Assembly (NCBI RefSeq): GCF_901933205.1
Contig: NC_044572.1
Span: forward strand, 64,396,465-64,460,464
DNA length: 64,000 bases
Reading direction: 5' to 3'
Origin: Camarhynchus parvulus
Lineage: Eukaryota; Chordata; Aves; Passeriformes; Thraupidae
Numbering within the stretch: the stretch's first letter is position 1; every line of letters starts with the position of its first letter. The position numbers were made by a program, and so were the translations under genes. Positions 24,275 to 35,557 of the stretch are shown here, piece after piece. A model generated the notes under the pieces. The model was not told the origin of the DNA. It saw only the letters and a list, made by a program, of their open reading frames with translations, and did no database searches.

Positions 24275-27200
24275 ACGTACACACAGAGCCCATTCTAAAT
24301 ACAGACAGTATTCTACCCTGTGTAATTCATATGGACAGGAATCCCAGCTCAATGGATGTTATTCAAAGTATCCCACCACCCCCTGAAAAAAAACAGTAGG
24401 CTTTTTCTGCTGTGTCAAGACAGGCAAACCGGTTCAAAGCACTTAAGCCAGCAAACATGTCTGCAATGCAGCCCAGCCTAAAGGCAGCAACAGACTAATC
24501 ATTTAATAAGGCTGCCCCATCAGGCTTAATTTCAGCCTTTAAAATGTCTTGTGTGATTGGACCTTTGGGTGAGACACATACATTATAGAAGTACATTATT
24601 TCTTAAATAGTAAATCCTTTTGGGCAGGAACCCTGAGTTCCTACAGGTCTCTATTTGCAGAGGCCTCATTCAAGGATCCCTCCACTATTACAGCCTCAGA
24701 AGGCACAGTGGTCAGAGTGCATTGCAGTTGTTTAAAACACTTTGGTTTTTACTGCTGAAGATGTAATCTTGCATTTCTTTCACTGACATGATATCACAGA
24801 CATAGAGCAAATGGTACCAGCCAGCAAGCAAGCCCTGACTCAGACGTGTGTACTTCAGTGGTGCCAGCATCAGCTGACAATAATGTGCTGTCAGAAACCT
24901 GGATTCACCCTCAGACTAGGTGAAAAGAAAGGATTAAATGAAATCCACTGGTAATATTCCAGGCTCTGAGAATGGGAATGTGGAACAATTGTAGATAAAC
25001 TTAAGGAATGAGATGGAAAATGTAAGAAAGCGACAAGACACAGCAGCCTGAAGGAGAACTGCCAGCCATTGTGCAGTCCCTGAGAGGGAGAGTTGTGGAA
25101 CAAAATATTGGTGTACTGTCAAAATGTGGCTCTAACATCTTAAACACTAATTTTTCTCATCCAAATTTTATACATATAAACCATGAACAGAGCACCTTTG
25201 TCCTGACTCTGCAGATAGCCTGAAACCACCTGAGAGGTGTGAGTCTCCTAATAGGGATAACGTACTGTGAACCTCCCCAAAGACATGTAAGTCTATTAAT
25301 TACTTTGCTGCTGACAGCATTGGTAGAACCATGCAGCTTCTGCATTTGTCCCAAAAACCCAAACTACAGCATCACCCTCAGCTACTCCCTGCACTGCTCC
25401 TGCAAAAACCTTCATCTCTCAGCTGAGGTCAGCTGTGGGTTGTCAGTTGCAGAGATGGAGGTGCTGCTGGGTTTTGCCATATGAGGATAGAAGACCTCCT
25501 TGGCTGACCTTCCTGCCAAGGCAACGAGCAGACAGGCTAGTAGGATTGCAACTTTTCCTGCAGCCAGTCAGATAAAAATTCCCCTCCTCTCATTTTGTGA
25601 CATTATGTCAGAAAAGCAAGAGATAATAAGCTGGAGGAGCCCCTGGGTGAGGTACATGCAGCTGCTCAGATCCATTCTTGCCTTCCCTCTGTGAGTGCCT
25701 AGGTCACCCTATGCGGGTGCTGCTACCAGCTGCCAACCATGATCATGAGCTGTTTGTCTCAGAGCTGTCTTGCCAGTCTTGCCAGAGAGGTCTCCTGCAG
25801 CTCTCATCCCTAGGTAAATCCACCCTGCTGTCTGCACGAGTCCCAGAAGACTCATAGCTCAGTTCACTGTGAATTAGAAGGGCAAGAGATTTTATTTTCT
25901 TTTGGATTCCTTGCCACCAGCTATAAAAAACAAGCTGCCATTCAGCTCTTATCTGCCAAGCTCTGTATATGTGAATTTTGCTTCCTGTTATTGCAGCAAC
26001 GGTAGGGATGGAGAAATGCTCTTGATTTCCTTTTTGAGAAGAATTTTCTTTTCTAAACAATTGGTATTAACCAGAACAAAATGACCAAGAAACAGCATGC
26101 TCGTTTCACAGATTCCAGTAATGTTAGAGCTCTGTACATTGTTTCAACTCTTGCTGAGATGAAGCTTGATTACACTAATGTTAGCCAGCCATTTAATTTG
26201 TTTTACTCAGGGACACTTTCACTAGAGGCTTCCTGAACCCTGAGGGACTGGCTCTGCTCGCAATAGCAAGGGTGGGCAAAGAATGACAACAGGGTTTTTG
26301 CCTGACTTCTAGGAAAATACCTGTCTGTGTTCACAATGTGCCTGTTCACGTGCATTTTCATTTGGGTGTGTAACTGTATTTGCCAGCAGAGACTTAGGTG
26401 TGTCCTCCACTTGTGGCTTCTGACCAATCTCCACCAGCCTGACAGAGGAGCATAGGTTACAAGACTAACTAAGGTCCTGCAAATCAAACAAAGGAGACAC
26501 TTCAGAAAAGGGCCACTCAAGGGTAAAACTGCTTGGTGAACTTCTCAGAGAAGGCACCTGACAGTACAACAAAAAGTTCATTTAGAGCCTGATGCAAAGT
26601 AGCCACAAACCCAGGAGCTCACAGGTAGATCTCAAAAACCCCAGCAGGTTTCCCAGTGTGCCTGTGCTCTGCTGCAGCCTGGTGAAGCTGAGCAAACCAA
26701 TGGTACAATCAGTACCACCTGCTTGCTCACTTCTCCCTGTGGTCAGGACCTGGCTTACCCAGGACACCACATAACCATGCAGCCCATATAACATCTGATG
26801 TAGATCCATATGGAATATTGGTCAAAAAACGTAGGTCTGACTGAGAGAGTCACCCTAATTCAAAGTTTCTCAAAATTAATACTTGTGGAGAAAGTCCCAA
26901 TCCTGTCTTAGACTAATCTGTCAGTGCAGGGCACTGGTGGACCATGGGCTACTGGGTGTGTGCAATGCACTTGCTTAAATGCAAAAGCCTGAGGGCTTTC
27001 CCTTGTCTTGTGAGTCTATTTGTGACAAACGAGATGAGCAGAGCCAGTAAAGAAAACACCACTTCCTTGCACACTAGACACACTTTGGGCAAGCCCAGTC
27101 TTACGTGTCTCCCAAGACCTTGGGAGGTAGGAGTACATCCATGTGTTTCCTATGGTATCCTTATTGCAACTCAGCTCCCTGGTGCACATACTGTTACAGG

Positions 27201-27489
27201 AGCAGAGGACAGAGAAATAGAGATTAGATAGACAGGACCATTGATATTACTCCCAAAAGACCAGATCCAGCCCTCTTGTTCCCTAAAGCAAACTGGATCA
27301 GGGTACATGAGTCACTTTCTGCAACTGCAGGTCAGCGAGGGACACAGGCTCTAGAGCCAGGCTGCCCAGCAACAGACCAGTCTTTACGGCAGGATGATGA
27401 ATTATTGGAGACCTAAGTACATTGTGATGAGGTGGCATAAGCATTATCTATTCTACAATGAAACAGCTTGCACTTCTCATGGAGAGCTC

Positions 27490-27740
27490 ATCAGAACTGT
27501 AACTTTTCAGTTTAAATCTTATCGTGCTGTATGAGCAGCTGGTTTACGTTTTGCATTGTCCATTTCAAGGAATTATTCCCCTCTGTTTGTTTCTTAAAAA
27601 TTAATATCTTGCATCTTGCCTTACTTTGATGGTTTGTTTTACGTTTCAGGAATGCAAAACAATTGCACAATAAATCACTGGAGGAATGTACATGGGGGTT
27701 ATTTGTCATGGTTATAAATAAATGAACTTTAGCAATAGTT
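27490..27740. promoter_or_regulatory. Candidate enhancer: AT-rich block with C/EBP-like palindrome
   Basis: The block is AT-rich with no repeat signature. It holds ATTGCACAAT at 27662-27671, which differs by one base from the C/EBP palindrome ATTGCGCAAT, together with several forkhead/homeodomain-like T/A words (TGTTTGTTTC, AAATTAATAT, TTATAAATAA). A minus frame of 83 codons crosses it but has no motif. The call is inference only. Confidence 0.25.
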
Positions 27741-28282
27741 GATAAACAGAAGATTATGGACAATTTGGGCAGGCTCTCAAAAAGATCAGATCATGACTTT
27801 AGCCTTTTAATAACAAGCTGTACTTTATTGTCCCATAACCCACTAGAAACACTGCATGCAGGGTGGCCAGGTGACTCTCCAAGCTGGCAGCTGATTGCCA
27901 GGAATAGGCTATAAAGAGCTATTATTCTTGTAAAGAGGGCCTGTGCCACACAGCTGGGCCAGGAGCAGACACCCAGCTCTTGTGGAGACTTTACTGTCTG
28001 TGAAAATTGTGAAGGAAGTTCATCCCACACATGCTTAAGTTTTTGGAACTTAGCTTTAACTGTTAATATTAAATGAGAATCAAATTTGGACTTATGCCCC
28101 TTGGAATCAAGTGTGAACTCAGCTCATTACAGAGGAGACTCCAAACTGTAAATCATAATGTTCTCAAACACCTTAGAACCCTTCACAGGGTAAAGTCTTT
28201 TTTCACTTGGCACTACTGAAAATAAATGTCCTGCTGAATAGAAATAAGATTACCGATTTATTATGTTCCCTGAACCAAGGAC

Positions 28283-28307
28283 AGAGAGAGAGAGAGAGAG
28301 AGAGAGA
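28283..28307. repeat. (AG)12 microsatellite
   Basis: About 25 bases of pure AG dinucleotide following ACCAAGGAC. It explains the RERERERE run in an overlapping chance reading frame. Confidence 0.95.
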
Positions 28308-29175
28308 ACATCCAGCCTTGAACTTGCGAATGAAAGTATTGGATGCTCCAATTTTTATGGACTCTAAAAAAGTCACTGCAGTTCACATATCTTTGTAGGA
28401 ACTGACTACTTCTCTGGTAATCTTTGTGCCCCCAAAAACCTAGGCAGACTTAGGTTCTCTGTTAGCCAGAATCCCATTTACTGCTACATTCACTTAGAGA
28501 AGTTTAGTTGAATCTTGCTTAAACTTGTACCTCTGAAAGTCTAGACTCAGTCCAGCTCAGGGAGGAAAGATGAGAGCAAAAGGTTAAGCTGGGTTTTTAC
28601 TAAGAAGGTTTATTCCTTAAAAATACATCTCTGAGAACATATGTATCTCTCTGAATAGAGGGCCAAGGCTCAAGAATACAGCAATTAATCTGATTTCAAA
28701 CCCCAATTTGAATATATACACATGTATTTTTGAAATGCAATGATGGAAGGAGCTGTAATTGTAACAGATGTGCCAATCTTTCAGAAGCATATTTCGAAAG
28801 GGTAATTACAGTAGTTACGAAGTAACCACCTTTATGATAATAGGATGCAATTAATTCAGACAGTTCCCTATCCATCAAGGTAAAGTGCAACAGAAAGCAA
28901 AGGGTGGGGGAAAAGGCACTTAGGTATGCATGCCTCTGTGTCGGTGGGTTTGCAATTGCAGTCAGACCTAGCACTGCTCTTCAGACACCAATATCCGAAC
29001 TGCTGCTATCTGCCAAAAATGCTTGTGTGCGGTACACAGCTCTTATTGTCTATTGTTGTTATCTCTCCAGACATCTAGCTTGGGAATAACTGAAGTGTCC
29101 TTTGCTTTTCTGTCTGAGGGTGTGGTGAGATGGCAGGGCTGGGCCGATACTGAGGCTTGCAGACGCCACGGGACT

Positions 29176-29186
29176 GGGGGGGGGGG
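29176..29186. repeat. Homopolymer G tract
   Basis: Eleven consecutive G in a locally GC-rich 250-bp stretch, followed by C-rich sequence (CACCCCAGCCCACCTCCCC). A tract like this is prone to sequencing and replication slippage. Confidence 0.9.
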
Positions 29187-32100
29187 ATGCACCCCAGCCC
29201 ACCTCCCCTCCCTGCTACCTCCTCTTGGCGCTGGTGTGCAGCTGGCAGGCCAATAAACCAATTCAAGCCAGGGAACCAGCAGGAAACTAACCCCAGGAGT
29301 GGGGGAAACAACCCACAGCCAGTCTAGCAAGATGAGTAAGCCTGTGCAGAGACGCACGTGCCAAAGCTGGAGCAGAGAAGGAATGAAGTAGCATTGCTGG
29401 GAGGGAGAGAGACAGGGACACAGCCCCTGCACTGATGTTGCATGATGTTTGCTTTGCCCTGCTGTCTGACTTCACCTTCAGCTTCTAGGAACAGTGACCT
29501 ACAGTGTCCCAGGAACAACAGTTTCTTCTTCCAGTCTTTGCTAGACCAGCATGTATAGATGTCAGTGTGCTGGAATACAGGGGGTGTACTGTGCTTGGGG
29601 AAAGCATCAGCCCTGGAGCAGGAGATTATATCTGAGCAAAGACAAGTTATGTAAGGAAATTTGCCAGAAGACAGGACTACTATAGCTATGCAATCAAGCA
29701 AATCCAGACTCAGCATCAGCTTCTTTCCTTACTCTTTCTTTTCCATGCCTCAGCACCTTAGGGCAAACAGAGCTGACGGGAAGTTTAACAGAAACAGGGA
29801 TAGAAGGGGGAAAACCCTATGAAAAGTCTCAAAAATGCTTAGAGTCTGGTAGGCAGAAACCAGTGCCAGAAAGAAAGGACTCTTGTGTATAATCAGAAAG
29901 ATTAATTTTCTGAATGTGAAGGACATTCGGAATACAAATACGCTCCTGAAACTGAAGCCACGGTCACTCTTAAAGACCAGCTGTAGCACCAGCAGCAAGG
30001 CACTACTCCCACCACAACCCCTCTGTGGTTGAAGAGACCCTCAAACCAAGGCCTGTGTGCCTGCTCCCCTCAGAAGCTCAGCACACACACTGGCCTCAGA
30101 GAAAGAGTCACACTTCCTGTGGCAGAGCTTAGACCAGGCCAAGGTACAGCAGGCACACACAGGTCTTTGGAGAGCTGGTCCAGATCCAGGTTTGCCGAGT
30201 CCCTGAGTACCAGTGTGAGGTGGGCAGAGGGGACCCCCATGCAGATTCCTGCCCATGCACATCCCTTGCACAGCCCCAGATGTCCACCAGATCCCTAGTG
30301 AAAGCAGCTGAGGAGCACTCCCGTGCTTGTACAAACAGGAAAATATGACAACTATCTGCCCAAAGGGGTTTCTGGTTCCATGACAACATACCAAACATGA
30401 AATACTCCCACCTTTCTCAGGGGGAATTTTCAAGGCAGGAGGCAGGTTGGTAGGGAGGAGAGCACCTAGGTGCTTCAGAAACAACACAGGCAGGTGCAGA
30501 TCACACTACTGCAGAACACCTGGCAATTGTCAAAACTGCAGAAACGAGTCAATTGGTGTTGATACTTCATTACAGAGCATATTTTCCTTTATGATTATTA
30601 AATCTTTAATCCTTTACTGGCATATTTTTTTCTCCTCTCCCATAAACAGTTTTTAGTTTCCTGGAACAGAGTGAGGCTCCTTCACACAGTCAGCCACAAC
30701 CCAGAAGAGCCACGGGGAGGAGACTAAGCACTAAGGCATCCTCTGCTTTGTTCTTCTCATTTCAACTTGATAGACCTTGAGTTTTTATTACTAGGAGGCT
30801 CCAACAGCCTCTGTGGACAGAAAGCGAAGAGCCCAGGAGGCAGGGGAATTCTCAGGGTGGGGTATAGGCCACAGATGACTTCACCCTCCAGCCATCATTG
30901 GAGACATGTCACGGTGGGTAACCAGAGCGTTCCCTGAAGAATCATTGCTCAGTGCAAACCCAGCCTCTTCCTCGCACTGCCCTTCGGCCAGACTGCACAG
31001 GGTTGTTGGACCCTGTGTATTTTCATGGTCTTCTCCACACATTCATCAGCCTTGGAACGTGCTGTCTCATTGTCAGGGCTTGACTTGACCCATGGGACAA
31101 CTTGAAGTGGTGAGGAAGTAACCCTGTACCTGCAGCACCACTGAGGTGGTTCTTCTGCTGAGGTTTGGTCTTGCTCCCCATCACCTCAGATCCAGCTTCC
31201 CCAGCCTGCAGTGCCTTCCCAAATAGCTTGGGCACCCAGAACAATTCCCATGCTGCAATTTCAGTGTGTGTATTCTGTTACTGTACATAATTGTTGCAAC
31301 ACACAGATGACATTCAGTTGTACATACATTAAGAATAACCCTAAAAGCAGAGCTGAATGCTCACCCACTCCTGGATCCAGCCACGAAGGGGCATCTGCAC
31401 ACAACCATCCATACCCAATGCAATGTTTTCCCACAGTATCATTATCCATTTAGAGCTGTTCTGGTTGCTCAGGTCGGAATAATAGAAATGACAGGAGGAA
31501 GGCAAATAGTTTGTACAAGAGGGACCAGTGAGGGTTTTCTGTGGCAGACTTGTATTATTGGATAAGAACAGGGCAACCATTTCTAGTGGAAACTGTGTCA
31601 GACTCTCTGGGTGCATATGAGGTACCTGTTTTGTATCATGCTGGAAACACAGTGGAGCTTCAAAATGGGACTAAATTATGTTGGTGTCCTACTGCTAAGA
31701 GTTTCAAAAACGCCAGTACAACCCCATACATAACATTCTTACTCATGTGCTCTGCCTTTAAATGGTCTGTTGGACTCTCCACAGTTCTTTGTGGCTGAAG
31801 ATGCCAGAAACCAACCAGCTCATCAGTGCAGGTTTCTAGCCTCCTACGTTTGTGTATATCCAGTAAACACAGCTATTTGGCTCTAGCCAAGCCCTTGTGG
31901 TTTCTCCATGGAGACTTTGTTGCCCTAAAGAGCAAAAGACTTGAAATATGTGACTAATTATGATGTCTTACCCTGTTTGCATGTGCAGGACTAGAAATGC
32001 TTTACTGAACAGACAGGGATCCTCTTTCCTAGTCATGCAAAGCACAAAGCACAATGGGGAGCTGAGGCAACTCACAGGAGCTGTGCTACAGGTAGGACAA

Positions 32101-32619
32101 CAGTCACAGCTCATCAGTGGGACAGTCGAACAAATATTGGCAAGCAAAGGTTGCCCAGCTTTAATCTAGGAGAGGCTCTTGGCTTTGTTTCTGAAAGCTC
32201 ACCAGATAAGTGACACCCCTGTTTGTTAGCTACTTCATCACTGTGTAAAGACCAGTCTTCCTCTGCTCTGTCACACTTTGCGTGATGTTGTTGCTGTTCT
32301 CTGGCCATGCAACCCAGTCACCTCCGCTACTGGGCTTACAAAGCAAATGCTTGCAGAATTCAGACTCAAAATGTATACCCTGCAAACTTACCAATCAGCA
32401 AAAGTTTTGAAAGCAAGCTTGAAAGAAATACAAGTTGTCTAGAACAGCCTGTTTAAAGTCCAGATTCAAATGAGTACTCATAGAAAATATGTTGTAGTAT
32501 ACACCCAGATTTCATGACACAACAATAATAATTGTAATACCACCTGACTTTCATCTGTAGATCTCGAAGGCGGTCCACAAGATATTAAGCATCCTTAGAG
32601 CAGCTACTTTGAATAGGCA

Positions 32620-32920
32620 CTTTTTCAGCTGCTGACAATATTTGAATTACTGAAGCAGATTAAATGATATTATTAACTAATCACCTGCCAAGCCTTTTTA
32701 CATCAAGTTGCTACCTGGAGCAAAGTATTATGCTTAATTTTGGAACAACTGACACCTATGGTTTATCAGGGCAACTGTAAGCATAAACAATAAACCCAAC
32801 TGCACAAAGGTTCATTTGCATGGCCTAATTTAGTTTTTGCCAGTTGTACACAGCATTGTTTCAGCCATGCAGATGCTATTCTGCTGAAATCAGTTGACAT
32901 CCAAGGGAATACAAGTGACT
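32620..32920. promoter_or_regulatory. Candidate enhancer: POU octamer with SOX-like motifs
   Basis: A perfect reverse octamer ATTTGCAT lies at 32814-32821. SOX/TCF-like ACAAAGG is at 32804-32810, three bases away. Further SOX-like words are AACAAT at 32786-32791 and CATTGTT at 32854-32860. The block is AT-rich, repeat-free and not crossed by a credible frame. POU and SOX factors are known to act together on closely spaced sites. Whether they do here is inference. Confidence 0.3.
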
Positions 32921-33477
32921 TGGGAAAACAATTAGCTTTCCAGAGATGATGCAAAGCGTATCAGAATGGATCAGTCCAGGAATCACAAGTATAAATTAAC
33001 GAGAAATGAACACCTCAAACCTGGCAGAGCAATGAGGGCTTAAGTGGATCTGCCTGACAGAGGGAGGGGAGAGACTGAGGCCTACTCACAAGATGAAAAG
33101 TTATTTTTCTTCTTCCAAACTGCTGTTAAATTTTGTTATTGTGCAATATCAGGCTCTGCTAAGTGGTAGATAGTGCATTAGATAGGCACAGTGGGTGGTA
33201 GATGTGTATTAAGATATTGCATGAAGCAATGACGTTTCCTAAACTTTCTCTGTCTTCTACCCAGCACACAATGCAAAAAGCATGAAAACTACCCACAGGT
33301 TAGTGGTGGGTAGGTTTGAAGGGCCCATATTGCACTTGAAGGTATTTTGACTGTGTTACAAATAGCCAGTCTCACAGGCTGCAATGATCCTATGAAGTTG
33401 CACAATACCTGTGGAGCTATTTTTCATTAAAACTTGGGGTCAGTGTTGTTTGGACAATGCTCTCATACACATGCTGC

Positions 33478-33565
33478 AATCCTTGGGGCTGTCCACGGCA
33501 GGGCCAGGAGCTGGAACCAGTGATCCTGGTTCCCCCTTCCACCTCAGCTTATTCTATGATGCTAT
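33478..33565 (+). mobile_element. CR1 LINE 3'-end fragment
   Basis: The final 85-90 bases of a CR1: GGCAGGGCCAGGAGCTGGAA, then a TGATCCT word, a TTCCCCCTTCCACCTCAG block matching the CCCTTCCAACTCA region, and the tail TTCTATGATGCTAT. The tail and diverged body are enough to call it. Nothing upstream is recognisable, so it is either strongly 5'-truncated or decayed. Confidence 0.7.
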
Positions 33566-34435
33566 TTTCAAAGCGCTAATTGAACTTCAAAATTAAATTT
33601 GAGTGTTTTGCCCTCACAGTGAGGCTCAAAGCCTGAAAATGCAACCAAAAGGTGTTTTAATGTCTGAGATACTATGGCACAAATAATATGTCAAACTGCA
33701 CTAAAGAGACAAAATATCATTTTCTGTGCTTGCTGTTTTCCATGCAACATAGCTACATTTTATTTATCACAATTTGGAACATGACAGAAGAGAGATTTTT
33801 GGATTTTCTGAGAACCAGGAGAATGCCCTACTAAGGTTCCAGTTATGATGATGGGTTAGTCAAAATCAACTTTTTTTGTGGGCAGCAGGTAACACCTCAA
33901 ATATTGACCCAGAGAAGGAAAAATAGGTATTCACTAGAAGTAAAGGAAAAGACCCTGAAAAATGGAGACTCTAGGCTGCCTGTCTGCCACAAAATACACT
34001 TTCAGCCAAAAGGCTAGGTGAAGTCAAGTTGATTTATCATTTTTTAATTAATTTTGAGATTACTTTAGGCACCCCAACATGTGAATATAGATTTTCCTTG
34101 TGAAAATCTACAGACCTTGCAGTACAGTATAGTGCTCTCACTCTCTCTTTCTGAAGCTTTCCACTATATCATTCCAAAAAAGAGGTAAAAGACAAGATTT
34201 TCCTACTCATATAGCTCATGTTTTGCCAAAGCTTGCAAAAAGGCAGCAGTACCATTTTCACATGAACCTATTGCAATGGAATTAGGAATTACTGTATTTT
34301 GTCTCGTACCTCAGCCAGAGGTGGGGCCTTTGTGTCAGTGCCAGGACAAGTCTAGCAACAATTGTCAGGTAACCTCAGACTGCAATTAAAATGTACTCTG
34401 AAATAAAGGATTTCTGAACAGAAAGTTGTAAAAGA
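33566..34435. other. Unique non-coding sequence between CR1 fragments
   Basis: No gene, repeat or motif cluster is recognised. The sequence is AT-rich with frequent stops in all frames. Confidence 0.55.
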
Positions 34436-34722
34436 GACGTGGACAGAGAAGAAATGTCTGAAGTTCAACAAAGGCGAAGTCAGGCTCCTATACCTGGGGA
34501 GGAATAACCTTGGGTACCAGTGCAGGCTGGGGGCAGGTGACCAAGCACTGGAAGTAGCTGCCCAAGGGGGTTGTGGGGTGTCCCTTACTGGAGAGACTCC
34601 AGAACTGTCTGGATGCAATCCTGTGCCATGTGCTTTACGATGACCCTGCTTGATCAGGAAGGTTGGACCCAGATGACCCCTCTGACGTCCCTTCCACCCT
34701 GACCCATTCTGTGATTCTGTGG
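34436..34722 (+). mobile_element. CR1 LINE 3' fragment, internally deleted
   Basis: It follows the CR1 consensus from the 'GAAGTTCAACAAAGGCGAAG' block (near 34459), through TACCTGGGGAGGAATAACCT and GTGCAGGCTGGGGGCAGGTG. It then jumps to 'AAGTAGCTGCCCAAGGGGGT', showing an internal deletion. It ends with TCCCTTCCACCCTGACCCAT and the tail words TTCTGTGATTCTGTGG. There is no open frame. Confidence 0.85.
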
Positions 34723-35457
34723 AAAGTTAAACTGATAGTAGGTACTAGAAACTATATTTTAACAAGAAAATCAAAATCTCACCATGATACTCAGTAAGAC
34801 AATGAGATTCTAGAAGACAAATTTCAGATTAACTCTGTGATGAAATATTGGGGGGATTAATTATTTTTAAGTCACAGTTGGATGAAATAATTTCACTTTG
34901 CAGTATACTTTAGTCAAACACATAAGTGATAGGGATGGGCAAGAAAAAATTCCTAATGTTAATTTGAATGAACCAGAGGAAATGCCTATAGAAAGCAGGT
35001 ATCTGTGTCTTTATATGGTCTCTGTATCTTAGGGTTCTCTCACAGTCTTCACAGCACACAGAAATTACAGCTTTGCTCAGGCAAAACCTGCATTTTTAGC
35101 TTAGGAAGAGCCAAGTAACTGTATCAGTTCTCTGTAAATCAGAGCTCACTGTGGTCATTAGCTCCAACATGCAGATGCAGGCCTGCAGACATGCAGGTGA
35201 AACCACAAATTGAGCCATGCTATGTACAAGCCTTCCAGCCATCACTTCCATTATTGGAGCACCAGGATGACTCCCATCTTTACAACTCCCATTCTTGAGT
35301 ATATCCCCTCAAGCCCTGTGTTTCCATCCATAGCAGAAGAACAACCACCACCATCTCCTCCATCCTTGCCTATGTCAAGTAACACCCTCTGGTCAATAGA
35401 AATGCGCTTCCAACCCTTTTGGTTCTTCAGTGACCATGGCAAAGCTTTCGTATACAT
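34723..35457. other. Unique non-coding sequence between CR1 fragments
   Basis: No gene is recognised. A 12-bp perfect palindrome TGCAGGCCTGCA lies at 35176-35187 within a short cluster of ATGCAG words. An overlapping 114-codon plus frame (35210-35554) runs into the CR1 tail, so it is not a conserved gene. Confidence 0.5.
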
Positions 35458-35557
35458 GGGAACTGCAGTGCACAGCCCTTCACAGTGCTGTGCAGGGCCA
35501 GGAGTTGGACTTAATGGTCCTTGTGTGTCCCTCCCAACTCATGATGTTCTGTGATCA
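35458..35557 (+). mobile_element. CR1 LINE 3'-end fragment
   Basis: A recognisable CR1 3' end: TGCAGGGCCAGGAGTTGGAC, TTAATGGTCCTTGTGTGTCC, CTCCCAACTCATGATGTTCT and GTGATC. It is less diverged than the 33.5-kb fragment. The left end is uncertain. Confidence 0.8.

Larger units (their letters stand above)
23404..33477. other. Unique non-coding sequence, no gene recognised
   Basis: No gene is recognised over about 10 kb. Minus-strand frames of 130 codons (29324-29716) and 148 codons (30041-30487) and a 129-codon frame near 29 kb lie in locally GC-richer sequence, where stop codons are scarcer. They show no domain. The block contains the (AT)n and (AG)n microsatellites, an eleven-G run at 29176-29186, and the two candidate enhancers listed separately. 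Sequence at 30500-30650 also has an AT-rich enhancer-like texture. Confidence 0.55.

Noticed and set aside
30041..30487. Minus-strand frame of 148 codons
   Set aside because: Lies in GC-richer sequence where stops are rarer. It overlaps a second minus frame over the same bases, and no domain is visible.
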